From NCBI GenBank assembly GCA_019843655.1, contig JACDQD010000105.1, positions 992,001-1,056,000 of the forward strand: 64,000 nucleotides of DNA. Direction: 5' to 3'. Shown here in pieces: positions 1 through 8,103 of this stretch. The first letter of the stretch is position 1. Each line of letters opens with the position of its first letter. The position numbers and the translations under genes are program-made. Below the pieces are notes generated by a model. The model was not told the DNA's origin, did not search any database, and saw only the letters and a program-made list of their open reading frames with translations. The stretch is from Lethocerus indicus. Its lineage: Eukaryota; Arthropoda; Insecta; Hemiptera; Belostomatidae.

Positions 1-33
1 GACCCATATTGTACAGGGATGATGACCATGAAA
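1..33 (+). CDS. Phactr: Phactr exon fragment upstream of the RPEL block (tentative)
   Basis: The first 33 bases end at a strong donor (AAA then gtaagt). In the third frame they read [10 protein letters not shown] plus one base. An acidic YRDD-type stretch just before the C-terminal RPEL block is typical of Phactr proteins as I know the family. The one-base overhang fits an acceptor before 249 or 261 but not the better-looking pyrimidine-rich acceptor before 223. The call is therefore inference from phase and family pattern; the exon start is outside the window. Confidence 0.55.
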
Positions 34-2199
34 GTAAGTGATATAATTTTATAGACATTAAAATTAGTATTAGTGAGGTTATAAAGTAGTCATTATTTTG
101 GAATACTTTTTCAGTATAATCTAAGATTTTTTTTCTTACACTGTGAAAAAGAATATTTGACTGTCTCATCTGTAATTTGGATGGCAGCTACTTAGCTGTA
201 TTCACTTTCTGGTATTGTTTAGTTTAAATGAGATGGAAATGATTTTAGGTCGTCTTGCAGCCAAGATAGCTCGTAAGGACAGTCTGGCCCTGAAGCTGGC
301 TTTGAGACCAGACAGACAGGAGCTTATCGATAGAAATATTCTTCAAATTCAATCAGAAAAAGAGAGACAAGAGAATAAGGAGGCCGTCGGTGCAAGACTT
401 ATCAGGTAATACATATGATGCATTTTGTTATTATAATTAGAACATTATTTGAAATTTAACATAAGGTAATTGAAATATTTTCAATTTTATATTGCTTTTC
501 CTTTTATGACAATCATCATACTACTGTTTGTGTACCAAGGCCCATAAATATAATTTTAAAATATTGTCTGGTATTATAATACATATTTCTATTCTAAGAT
601 CTGAAAATTGGGAGTAAATAAAAATAAACCTGTTTCACTCAATGTTATATGTTATTACAAACATGCTGAAATTCTATAAAAATAGTTCTTGTATAAAATC
701 TTGCATAATCTAGTTTTTGTATAAAAAAAGATACATGAGTGCCTGTTTAACTTCTTAACTTAAGGGACTTAAAATAATTGTTATACAGGGTGATTTTTCA
801 TCTGGAATCTTATTTCCCATATCTTATTAGACCATTTTGTACACTATTCGCATAATTCTCTCTCATATAATAATATTATATTGCATATCTTTCACCTTAA
901 TATATGAGACAATAATGTATACCTTGTTTCACTTTCAGACGATTGAGTATGCGACCTACTCAGGAAGAACTTGAAGACAGAAACATATTGAAAAGTGAGT
1001 ATTCAATTTTCAAACCGCATCTTTAAAATAGAGTAATTATCAATTTGTTGATGTATTATTTTACCACTTATATTTTGTGTATATGTACAATCATAAAACA
1101 TAAATGTCTGAAAATTAATGAAACTGTGTTTACAAGAGCTTCATGTAAACAGTAAGTGAGGTATGAAAGTTTTTTCTCTAACTTTCAAATTGTATTTTAT
1201 ATTAAATTAGAGAATAAAACACAGCAATGATAGAATTAAAATTGATCAATTTATTTTCTTAGAACAAACTGCGGCCGAGGAGAAGAAACTCAAAGAAGAA
1301 AAGAAGCGTATGCTGCTCAGAAAGTTGAGTTTCAGACCGACTGTCGAAGAGCTCAAAGAGAAGAAGGTATATTTTGAGTTGTGTTGATTTTGTAAACGTG
1401 TAGAGAGGATTTAACTAGTAGCAGTTAGTTATGCTGTTGACTAGTGATTGCCAAAGTTGGCCCAAGGGCTGCCAGAGAGGTCCAGAGGGCAGAGCTGGTG
1501 TCACCAGCTAATAATTGTTTATTAATTAATTTATACTGTGGGTTTTAAGTTGAGCACTAGGTTCAGGTTTAACCTATATGTACACAGGAATAGCATATAA
1601 AACATTTTATTGCAGTGTGTAAATATTATAATTTGATCTCTACTAAATTGATGTTACTAAATGTATAAGAGAAAACATAATTTTATCATTTTTTTTTCTC
1701 AGATAATTCGTTTCAATGACTATATTGAGGTAACTCAGGCTCATGACTATGACCGGCGTGCTGACAAACCTTGGACTCGGCTTACTCCAAAAGACAAGGC
1801 CGCCATTAGGAAAGAATTGAACGAATTTAAAAGCTCAGAAATGGAAGTTCACCAGGAAAGTCGACACTTGACTAGGTATACATGGCTATATATTAGTGTT
1901 TACTAATACCAAATAACATTGTGTATGTTGGTTGCATTAAAACCATAAAATTTGCTCCCACTTATAATTGTCCCTTATTATTTTAGTTCATTGTTGCCTA
2001 AAAATTATTCACCTAAGAATTCTCAGGGCATATTTTGTTCAAGTTTGTTGGGTAACATTCATCTGACTTGAAACATTTTTGATACCAAGAATATAGAATA
2101 AAACAGATACATCTTCTGTACTTGAGCACAGAATAACTTTCACTTCATTTTATATTTATGGCATATCTCTTGTATTGTTTTAGATTTCATAGGCCATGA
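1..2199 (+). CDS. Phactr: Phactr (phosphatase and actin regulator), 3' part of gene, partial
   Basis: Gene-level entry; exons are listed separately. Phactr proteins bind G-actin through RPEL motifs and protein phosphatase 1 (PP1) through the C-terminus, linking actin state to PP1 targeting. Five exons with GT-AG borders and compatible phases read through three RPEL repeats (RPDRQEL, RPTQEEL, RPTVEEL), then the PP1-binding tail with [16 protein letters not shown] and the terminal RFHRP. The tail is nearly identical in pattern to animal PHACTR1-4. The 5' end, including the N-terminal RPEL and start codon, lies left of the window. Exons, about: 1-33 (tentative), 249 or 261-405, 939-994, 1263-1366, 1703-1875, 2184-2199. 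Gene identity is near certain; the first exon junction is the uncertain part. Confidence 0.95.
249..405 (+). CDS. Phactr: Phactr exon with RPEL repeat 1 of the C-terminal block
   Basis: Encodes [15 protein letters not shown], then [14 protein letters not shown], then an acidic/glutamine linker ending GARLIR. This is the first of the three tandem C-terminal RPEL motifs, each of which contacts one G-actin. The donor is at 406 (ATCAG then gtaata), leaving two bases of a split Arg codon. The 5' border is ambiguous: AG dinucleotides precede 223, 249 and 261. Only 249 and 261 match the phase of the donor at 34, while 223 has the better pyrimidine tract. The reading frame from 263 onward is certain. 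Confidence 0.9.
939..994 (+). CDS. Phactr: Phactr exon with RPEL repeat 2
   Basis: A 56-bp exon between acceptor actttcag and donor gtgagt. It completes the split Arg codon and reads [18 protein letters not shown]. The RPTQEEL core and following RNIL are diagnostic RPEL residues that pack a G-actin hydrophobic cleft. The exon ends one base into the next codon, matching the next exon. Confidence 0.95.
1263..1366 (+). CDS. Phactr: Phactr exon with RPEL repeat 3
   Basis: A 104-bp exon after acceptor ttttcttag and before donor gtatat. It encodes a highly charged helix ([16 protein letters not shown]) followed by [14 protein letters not shown], the third RPEL repeat. In the family this repeat runs directly into the PP1-binding segment, which starts in the next exon. 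It ends in phase 0. Confidence 0.95.
1703..1875 (+). CDS. Phactr: Phactr exon with PP1-binding domain
   Basis: A 173-bp exon after a strong acceptor (eight-T tract, ctcag) and before donor gtatac. It encodes [10 protein letters not shown], then [13 protein letters not shown], then a basic/acidic helix and SRHLTR. By family equivalence IIRF occupies the PP1 RVxF pocket, YIEV the adjacent hydrophobic strand, and the Arg and Trp of RRADKPW further PP1 surface contacts. This is the most conserved part of Phactr and shows no break. Confidence 0.97.
2184..2199 (+). CDS. Phactr: Phactr terminal coding exon (RFHRP stop)
   Basis: After acceptor ttgttttag, sixteen coding bases complete the split Arg codon and encode FHRP followed by TGA. 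The RFHRP C-terminus is invariant in the family and sits in a PP1 groove with substrate-selecting residues. The exon is far too short for ORF finders. It continues into the 3' UTR. Confidence 0.95.
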
Positions 2200-2410
2200 C
2201 GTTTAGTGGCTCTAATGGATGAATCGGCCATGTCTACTACTAGATGTACAGTGTTATCTACTACAACTACTCCTAATACTTTGCTAGTGTACATAAGATG
2301 CTCGCTAACATGCTGTCTGCACATTTAGAGTTTCAGCATTGAACAAACAAATTTTTTTACTGTTTGTAATCTTTGTTTGTATATATATATATATACATAC
2401 CAATATATAC

Positions 2411-2418
<8 letters not shown>

Positions 2419-2460
<42 letters not shown>
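2419..2460. repeat. TA dinucleotide microsatellite
   Basis: About twenty uninterrupted TA repeats, preceded by interrupted TA/CA runs from 2379. It lies in the probable Phactr 3' UTR. Confidence 0.95.
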
Positions 2461-2463
<3 letters not shown>

Positions 2464-2534
2464 AAGATATTATGTTTAATAATAAGTAATTACAAAATGA
2501 TGATAATAATAATACTTATTATTGTTATTATGGA

Positions 2535-2540
2535 AATAAA
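2535..2540 (+). promoter_or_regulatory. Candidate polyadenylation signal of Phactr (AATAAA)
   Basis: AATAAA lies 336 bases after the Phactr stop codon. It is followed at once by a perfect 22-bp palindrome (2542-2563). Other AATAAA hexamers exist further down, so use of this one is unproven. Confidence 0.35.
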
Positions 2541-4167
2541 AACCATTCATAATTATGAATGGTCGATGGTATGTGCGATTTGCGCAATTAAAAAAAATGC
2601 ATATATTTCAAAGTCTTATTGAAAAAAATAATGGCTTTTTTTGTTTTTAATTGATTGTTAAATGAAAAGAATTGTGTAATTTTCAGCTTTTATTTTTCTA
2701 TCAATATTTTAAAAAATGAACTGGACAAAACTCTTTTCTTTCATTGCCCAATATATCAGGTGAAATTCACTTGTTATTTGAAAACCTTGTGATTTTTTGC
2801 TAAGTAGTAGGTCATATATTATAAAAGTAAATCTGGTTTATGATCCACTTCCCTTTCATTACTGGTATATTGCATACATATATATGTATACATATTAAAT
2901 ATCTGAAACCTCATTTTTTTATATATACATGTTAATTTGCCTCATTTTACCGCCATTTCATTGTGATAACAATATAGGTAATATATATATATACATATAT
3001 ATTATAATAATTATATTTCTTTGCCATAATGTGATAACAGCATTATGTATGTTGTAAGCACTGGCATATATATATAAATATTTGTAGTATAGTTTGTTGC
3101 AATTGTCTGTTTGTCTACTCACGTCATTTTTTTATATAATGTAATTTAAATTCGGTAACTAAAAATGTATAAAATGAAAAAATTGCCAAAAATTGATCAA
3201 CTATGTGTCTAATTGTTATTGAAATAAATTAACAAGAATTATTATTTTGACAATACCTTATTTAAAAATGAAAGCCGACGATTGTATTATCATTACTGTA
3301 TTCTTTTGTACAAAGAAAATTCTAAATGGTAGATAAAGAAAATTTTGTAATGTCATTTTGGCAGTATTTAAAAAAATGACACTCGATTAGCCTTGCTGTC
3401 TTGAGAAAGTTATTCTAGAAAATATATCCAACTATCTAATTGATGGTTTATAAATAGGAAAGTAAAATACTACTACACATACTTGTGTAATAAACCCATG
3501 TATATTTTCACTACAGTTTGCTATTGTAGATAATGTTGGTAATCGATTTTTAGGACATTGATTTCAAAGAGAACACCTCTGTATAAAATAAACTAGTGTA
3601 TAAATGAGAAAAATTGAACACTTCTCCCTCCCGACATCGTTATCTACTATTTCTACTAGTGTAACTACTATTTCTACTATTCTACTACTATCTCACACAT
3701 ACACACAACAACTAAACACAAGGAAGACTGTGTTGAAGTCACCTGTTAATAGATAGAAAAAAATACTTTTCTACAGTACTTTGTGTTGTACTCTGAGCCT
3801 CTGAGAAAATTCTAAAGAGGAAATATATTAAAACATTTTTCTTCAAATAGAGTGATCCTAAACATTTGAATTGAAAAATCTTTTTATACTTTATTTCTGT
3901 AAATATTAAAAAAAAATAAAAAGACAATTTTTATTCCTTTCACAGTGTATAATTATGTACAAGTTATGTTTTAAATAAAAAAACTATACTGTTCTTATTT
4001 CAATACATAATTTTCAAAATCAATGTTGGTAGTTTTGTTTTATGTCTATGGCATTCATTTTATTCGGTACCTAAATTGGGCACTATAATAGTGCTCAATA
4101 TCTAACTGTGTATGCTTAATGTTAAGTTAATTATATTCATTCCTCTTGCCAGTTTAATTTTGTTTTG

Positions 4168-4397
4168 TGCTGTCACAAGAGAATTAAGCGCCTGCTCTCC
4201 AGAATGTTATCATTGTTACATTTTTGGGAGAAAGTTTTCACCTTTAAATGTATATTTTTAAATGGAATAAGGACAAAATGAACCACAGAGGTAACAATAA
4301 TATTGTGTGGACTTACAACAATAAACTTTATTTATTCAAAAAGGTCCTCATAATAATGCCACTTAAATTTAAAATACACTGGATTATTTACACAACT
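4168..4397 (+). repeat. 230-bp direct repeat, left copy
   Basis: Base-for-base identical, by eye, to 5483-5712. It begins TGCTGTCACAAGAG and ends ATTTACACAACT. It contains AATAAA and TTTATT hexamers. Flanks of the two copies differ immediately outside these limits. It could be a terminal direct repeat (LTR-like) of a short non-autonomous element, a recent segmental duplication, or an assembly duplication. I see no clear primer-binding site, polypurine tract or target-site duplication, so the LTR reading is only one option. Confidence 0.9.
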
Positions 4398-4509
4398 TGA
4401 ATTGGCTAAAGGAGAAGAGCTAACTAACTCAAGTATGCTCATTAGATTTTATTCATGTCTTAAATAATATGTACAAGTTAAGAAAGGTATAAAAAGAAGG
4501 GTTTTAGAT
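4398..4509. other. Spacer between left direct repeat and minisatellite
   Basis: AT-rich, with no ORF and no recognisable motif. Confidence 0.5.
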
Positions 4510-4875
4510 AGTGGCGATACTGGTGCTGGTAGTTCCATAAATCGCCACCAGGGGGCAGTACTGCACGGGAAGTGTCGTTACTGGCGCTAGTAGTTCCATA
4601 AATCGCCACCAGGGGGCGGTACTGCACGGGAAGTGTCGTTACTGGCGCTAGTAGTTCCTGAAATCGCCATAAGGGGGCGGCACTGCACGGGAAGTGTCGA
4701 TATTGGCGCTAGTAGTTCCATAAATCGCCACCAGGGGGCGGTACTGCACGGGAAGTGTCGTTACTGGCGCTAGTAGTTCCTGAAATCGCCACCAGGGGGC
4801 AGCACTGCACGGGAAGTGGCGATACTGGCGCTAGTAATTCCTGAAATCGCCACCAGGGGGCAGCAATGCACGGGA
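4510..4875 (+). repeat. Minisatellite of six 61-bp units with CTCF-like core
   Basis: Six consecutive units, each 61 bp by my count (starts 4510, 4571, 4632, 4693, 4754, 4815), begin AGTG(T/G)CG and end ACTGCACGGGA. Five of the six carry CCACCAGGGGGC; the third has CCATAAGGGGGC. The stretch TCGCCACCAGGGGGCGGTA differs from the vertebrate CTCF consensus at two of nineteen positions. Open frames across the array, on both strands, are translations of the repeat and are not taken as genes. Confidence 0.95.
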
Positions 4876-5141
4876 AGTTATCAAATTCTAACCGAGCGAC
4901 CTCCTTGCATCTCATGTTCTCCTGATACAAATCCTGATACTTTTCCTGACCCGAAATATTATAATATCTATGTATACGCCGATTTTTCGTTAATTACATA
5001 ATAAACGAATCTGTTAAGGCTTGTAATCCATAAATTAGAAGGGAAAATGTATTTTTTTAAATTAAAAATCAATTTATTCGACTGCAGATTTTACCTATTA
5101 TTTTGAAAAATATTTTATACGATGCTCGTCGTCTATTTGCC
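4876..5141. other. Unannotated AT-rich spacer
   Basis: Lies inside the interval bounded by the 230-bp repeats. No gene or repeat is recognised. Confidence 0.4.
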
Positions 5142-5285
5142 TGTGTCACGGTCTGATGTTGTGGAGAACGTCCCAAGTGGCAAACAGTGACTACTGAAGA
5201 TGGCGTGCGGCCGATCAACCTAATAGACCAAACCGGCAGCGAGACAGGAGACAGAAACACCACAAACCTACGAGACTACAACTAT
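5142..5285 (+). mobile_element. Solo fragment of the foldback-family arm
   Basis: Matches the outer arm of the element at 6536-8090 in the orientation of its right arm. The shared blocks are a TGTCAC start, AGTGACT, ACTGAAGATGGCG, then AGACCAAACC and GAGACAGGAGACAGAAAC. About 140 bp with several differences, so it is an older, truncated copy. Confidence 0.7.
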
Positions 5286-5482
5286 TGTTAATAAAAAATT
5301 ACAAAACAGTTGAATTTTTACTGCCCTAATTTTTCATCCCTACAATTACTAGTCCGGCCGTGAAACTATTTAAATTGTCGACAAGCCGTTAATTATAATT
5401 ATTTTACGAGTTCCATAACGATTAACGCCCCTTAACTTGTGCCTTCCAGTCAGATAATGTGAAGATATCACATAAATAAGAT
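5286..5482. other. AT-rich spacer before the right direct repeat
   Basis: No coding sequence or repeat recognised; no polypurine tract adjoins the following repeat. Confidence 0.4.
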
Positions 5483-5712
5483 TGCTGTCACAAGAGAATT
5501 AAGCGCCTGCTCTCCAGAATGTTATCATTGTTACATTTTTGGGAGAAAGTTTTCACCTTTAAATGTATATTTTTAAATGGAATAAGGACAAAATGAACCA
5601 CAGAGGTAACAATAATATTGTGTGGACTTACAACAATAAACTTTATTTATTCAAAAAGGTCCTCATAATAATGCCACTTAAATTTAAAATACACTGGATT
5701 ATTTACACAACT
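5483..5712 (+). repeat. 230-bp direct repeat, right copy
   Basis: Identical by eye to 4168-4397, offset 1315 bp. See the left copy for interpretation. Confidence 0.9.
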
Positions 5713-6535
5713 ATCGACCAGTGACACATTATTAAATGATAAGCTTAATAAATTGGCAACTTGAAGGAAAAAACCAAACTTATTTTATTCACAATAAAAG
5801 TTAACATCTCTTTGTTCCTTCTTATTTTGTCAGCTCTTATGTTTACATAAGTAAATGTATGTTTTGTAATTTGTAAATTTTATATTGCAGTATTAAGTAT
5901 AAAAATTAGAAACAGTGTGGATGGTAAATTCGTACCTTGTTTGATTATAATAGTTGAGAGTGTTCACCTCTACATATGGCACGGTCATTATATGCAAATA
6001 AGTCTTAAGGCAGAATAATAAGAAAATTTGAATTGGGTATTAAAACTGATATTATATTACAAATTTTAAAAGTTATGATGATCAGTGCGTTTTAACCTTC
6101 TTATAATTTCCCAACCTAAAAAGTGTCATCAATTTTCAAGCAAAAAAACAAAAATTGATACAATAATTCAGTATCAATTCATATTCAATGTATAAATACA
6201 TAAGTAACAAATCAGAAATTCTGATGCCATTCTCATCATACATAGATGTTACACGTATACGTATGCCAATTAATATATTTACTTTTAACAAGTTCCAGAA
6301 ATTACACATTTTCAGGCCTTGAATGATTTTTATAGGCAGATCTATCTTAAGAACCCAAAAGAGAGAAAATGAATTTTAATAGGTAAAACTCAACAAAACC
6401 AAATAGTTTAGTAAGTACAACTGAAATGAAAAACGTTTGTTGGTATCACAAGAAAAATCTTCTTCTCTTCATACAACAAACAGTTAATTGTAAGACGGGC
6501 ATACTGCAAATATGGAAAATCATTTAACATGTTTA
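5713..6535. other. AT-rich intergenic DNA
   Basis: No gene, structured RNA or repeat recognised. It ends in a 13-base direct repeat, TTTAACATGTTTA (6523-6535), that recurs at 8091-8103 around the foldback element. Confidence 0.5.
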
Positions 6536-6567
6536 GAATAGCTGTTGTGTTCTCCGTGGGGTTGGAA

Positions 6568-6895
6568 TACCGTAGATTTCATGAATTTCTGTCTCCTCTA
6601 GTTGGTTTGGTCTTTTGCTAGAGCGGTTTCGGCTGCTCGCTATCTTCAGTAGCGGTTTCGGCGGTAGCCATCTTCGGCTTCCATCTCCAGTTTGGATGTA
6701 TTTTGGACATCCTCACTGCACTGTCCAGTGACAGTTCACTTGTACGTCTGTATATGTCTTGTTATTGTGCTTTGGGGGATGTTTGCCTTCTTTGGGTTGG
6801 GAAGGATTTTGTTAATCGGCCTATCGTCTTTGTTGGATTATCGGTCAAATATATATTTGATCACACAACTGGTCACAACTATTAGGTTCTGATTA
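6568..6895 (+). repeat. Left inverted arm of composite foldback element
   Basis: Inverted counterpart of 7760-8086 and also of 14015-14265 in the second copy. It carries the family signature in reverse: GGTTTCGGCTGCTCGC then ATCTTCAGTAGCGG. Confidence 0.8.
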
Positions 6896-7019
6896 ACAAA
6901 ATATATGACAGGAAACCTATCTGGTATTGTGTATTTACAATCATAAACGTTTTCCTGTTGATCCAAAATTAATTGAGAAAAATTTATTTTCAGTAATCAA
7001 ATTAATCAGTGCAAGTGCA

Positions 7020-7136
7020 CCAAACGAACTTTAGTTGAGTACATTTCCGCACCACTCTCAGGGGGCGCTAAAAAAAACGAACGATTTTTGTGAAACTAGC
7101 GCCCCCTGAGAGTGGTGCGGAAATGTACTTAACTAA
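7020..7136. repeat. Hairpin head of the minisatellite array
   Basis: A near-perfect inverted pair: ACGAACTTTAGTTGAGTACA through CTCTCAGGGGGCGCT (from about 7022), then a short AAAAAAAACGAACGATTTTTGTG-type spacer (loop about 7070-7096), then the reverse complement reading AGCGCCCCCTGAGAG onward to AAAGTTCGTT. The arms are about 50 bp. The same head, inverted, closes the array in the second copy near 13800-13880, so it is a constant part of the element. Confidence 0.85.
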
Positions 7137-7752
7137 AGTTCGTTAGGTGCACTTGTACCTAGAAACTAGCGCCCCCCTGAGTGTGGTGCGGAAATGTACT
7201 TAACTAAAGTTCGTTGGATGAACATGTACCGATAAACTAGCGCCCCCTGAGGGTGGTGCGGAAATGTACTTAACTAAAGTTCGTTAGGTGCACTTGTACC
7301 TAGAAACTAGCGCCCCCCTGAGTGTGGTGCGGAAATGTACTTAACTAAAGTTCGTTGGATGATTATGTACCGATAAACTAGCGCCCCCTGAGGGTGGTGC
7401 GGAAATGTACTTAAAGTTCGTTGGATGAACATGTACCGATAAACTAGCGCCCCTGAGGGTGGTGCGGAAATGTATTAACTAAAGTTCGTTAGGTGCACTT
7501 GTACAAAACTAGCGCCCCCCTGAGTGTGGTGCGGAAATGTACTTAACTAAAGTTCGTTGGATGAACATGTACCGATAAACTAGCGCCCCCTGAGGGTGGT
7601 GCGGAAATGTACTTAACTAAAGTTCGTTAGGTGCACTTGTACCAATAAACCAGCGCCCCCCTGAGTGTGGTGCGGAAATGTACTTAACTAAAGTTCGTTG
7701 GATGAACATGTACCGATAAACTAGCGCCCCCTGAGGGTGTGGAAATGTACTT
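7097..7752 (-). repeat. Roughly 70-bp minisatellite with alternating dimer organisation
   Basis: About ten units share AACTAGCGCCCCCTGAG, GTGGTGCGGAAATGTACTT and AACTAAAGTTCGTT. Two subtypes alternate: one follows with GGATGAACATGTACCGATA, the other with AGGTGCACTTGTACC, giving a roughly 140-bp higher-order period. A C-run length difference (five versus six C) tracks the subtypes. On the - strand each core reads CAGGGGGCGCTA. Confidence 0.92.
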
Positions 7753-7759
7753 AGTCAGG

Positions 7760-8086
7760 ACCTAATAGTTGTGACCAGTTGTGTGATCAAATATATATTT
7801 GACCCCTATATCGATAATCCTCTAAGACTTGAGCTGATTAACAAAATCTCTCTGTACCCAAATAAGGCAAACAACATCCCCAAAAACACAATAAGAAGAC
7901 CCACTTATATAAATAAACATGTTCAAGTGACAGTGATAGTGTCACACTATCCTTGTGGGAGGATGCCCAAAAAACATCCAAAGTGCTAAAGTGACTAACA
8001 CCGCTACTGAAGATAGCGGGCAGCCAAAACCGCTCTAGCAAAAGACCAAACCAGGGAGAGGAAACAAACATAAGAAATCTATGGTA
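7760..8086 (-). repeat. Right inverted arm of composite foldback element
   Basis: Reverse complement relative of 6568-6895, with point differences and small indels. It contains ACTGAAGATAGCGGGCAGCC and CTCTAGCAAAAGACCAAACC. Confidence 0.8.
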
Positions 8087-8103
8087 ATCTTTTAACATGT
8101 TTA

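Larger units (their letters stand above)
2200..4167 (+). other. Phactr 3' UTR and following AT-rich intergenic DNA
   Basis: No coding potential is visible. Immediately downstream of the stop are plain AT-rich sequence and a TA microsatellite. An AATAAA at 2535-2540 is a candidate polyadenylation signal; further AT-rich signals occur near 3220 and beyond, so the transcript end is not fixed. Pyrimidine/ACT-rich simple sequence (ctactatttctact) lies around 3640-3700. Confidence 0.6.
6536..8090. mobile_element. Composite foldback element, copy 1, bounded by 13-bp direct repeats
   Basis: Arms of about 320 bp, about 6568-6895 and 7760-8086, are inverted relatives of one another. Shared blocks include GTTTGGTC, TTTTGCTAGAGCGGTTT, GATATTTG-like AT runs, and TGTGATCAAATATATATTTGA next to CACAACTATTAGG. 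Between them lie a second terminal block starting ATGACAGGAAACC (6904) and a roughly 70-bp minisatellite. The flanking 13-mer TTTAACATGTTTA (6523-6535 and 8091-8103) looks like a target-site duplication. No transposase is encoded, so it is non-autonomous; short open frames in the arms are not genes. The inner right terminus appears deleted, because the array runs straight into the arm near 7750. Confidence 0.8.

Noticed and set aside
4816..5001. Open frames across the 61-bp minisatellite on both strands
   Set aside because: Repeat translation only; starts inside repeat units and ends in unrelated AT-rich DNA.
7990..8060. Hammerhead-ribozyme-like core (CTGAAGA, GC stem, GAAAC) in the arm family, as in ACTGAAGATGGCGAGCAGCCGAAACC-type copies
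   Set aside because: CTGANGA and GAAA are present, but an extra base interrupts stem II, stem III is not consistently pairable between copies, and no UH cleavage site follows. The copy here even reads CCAAAACC in place of CCGAAACC.
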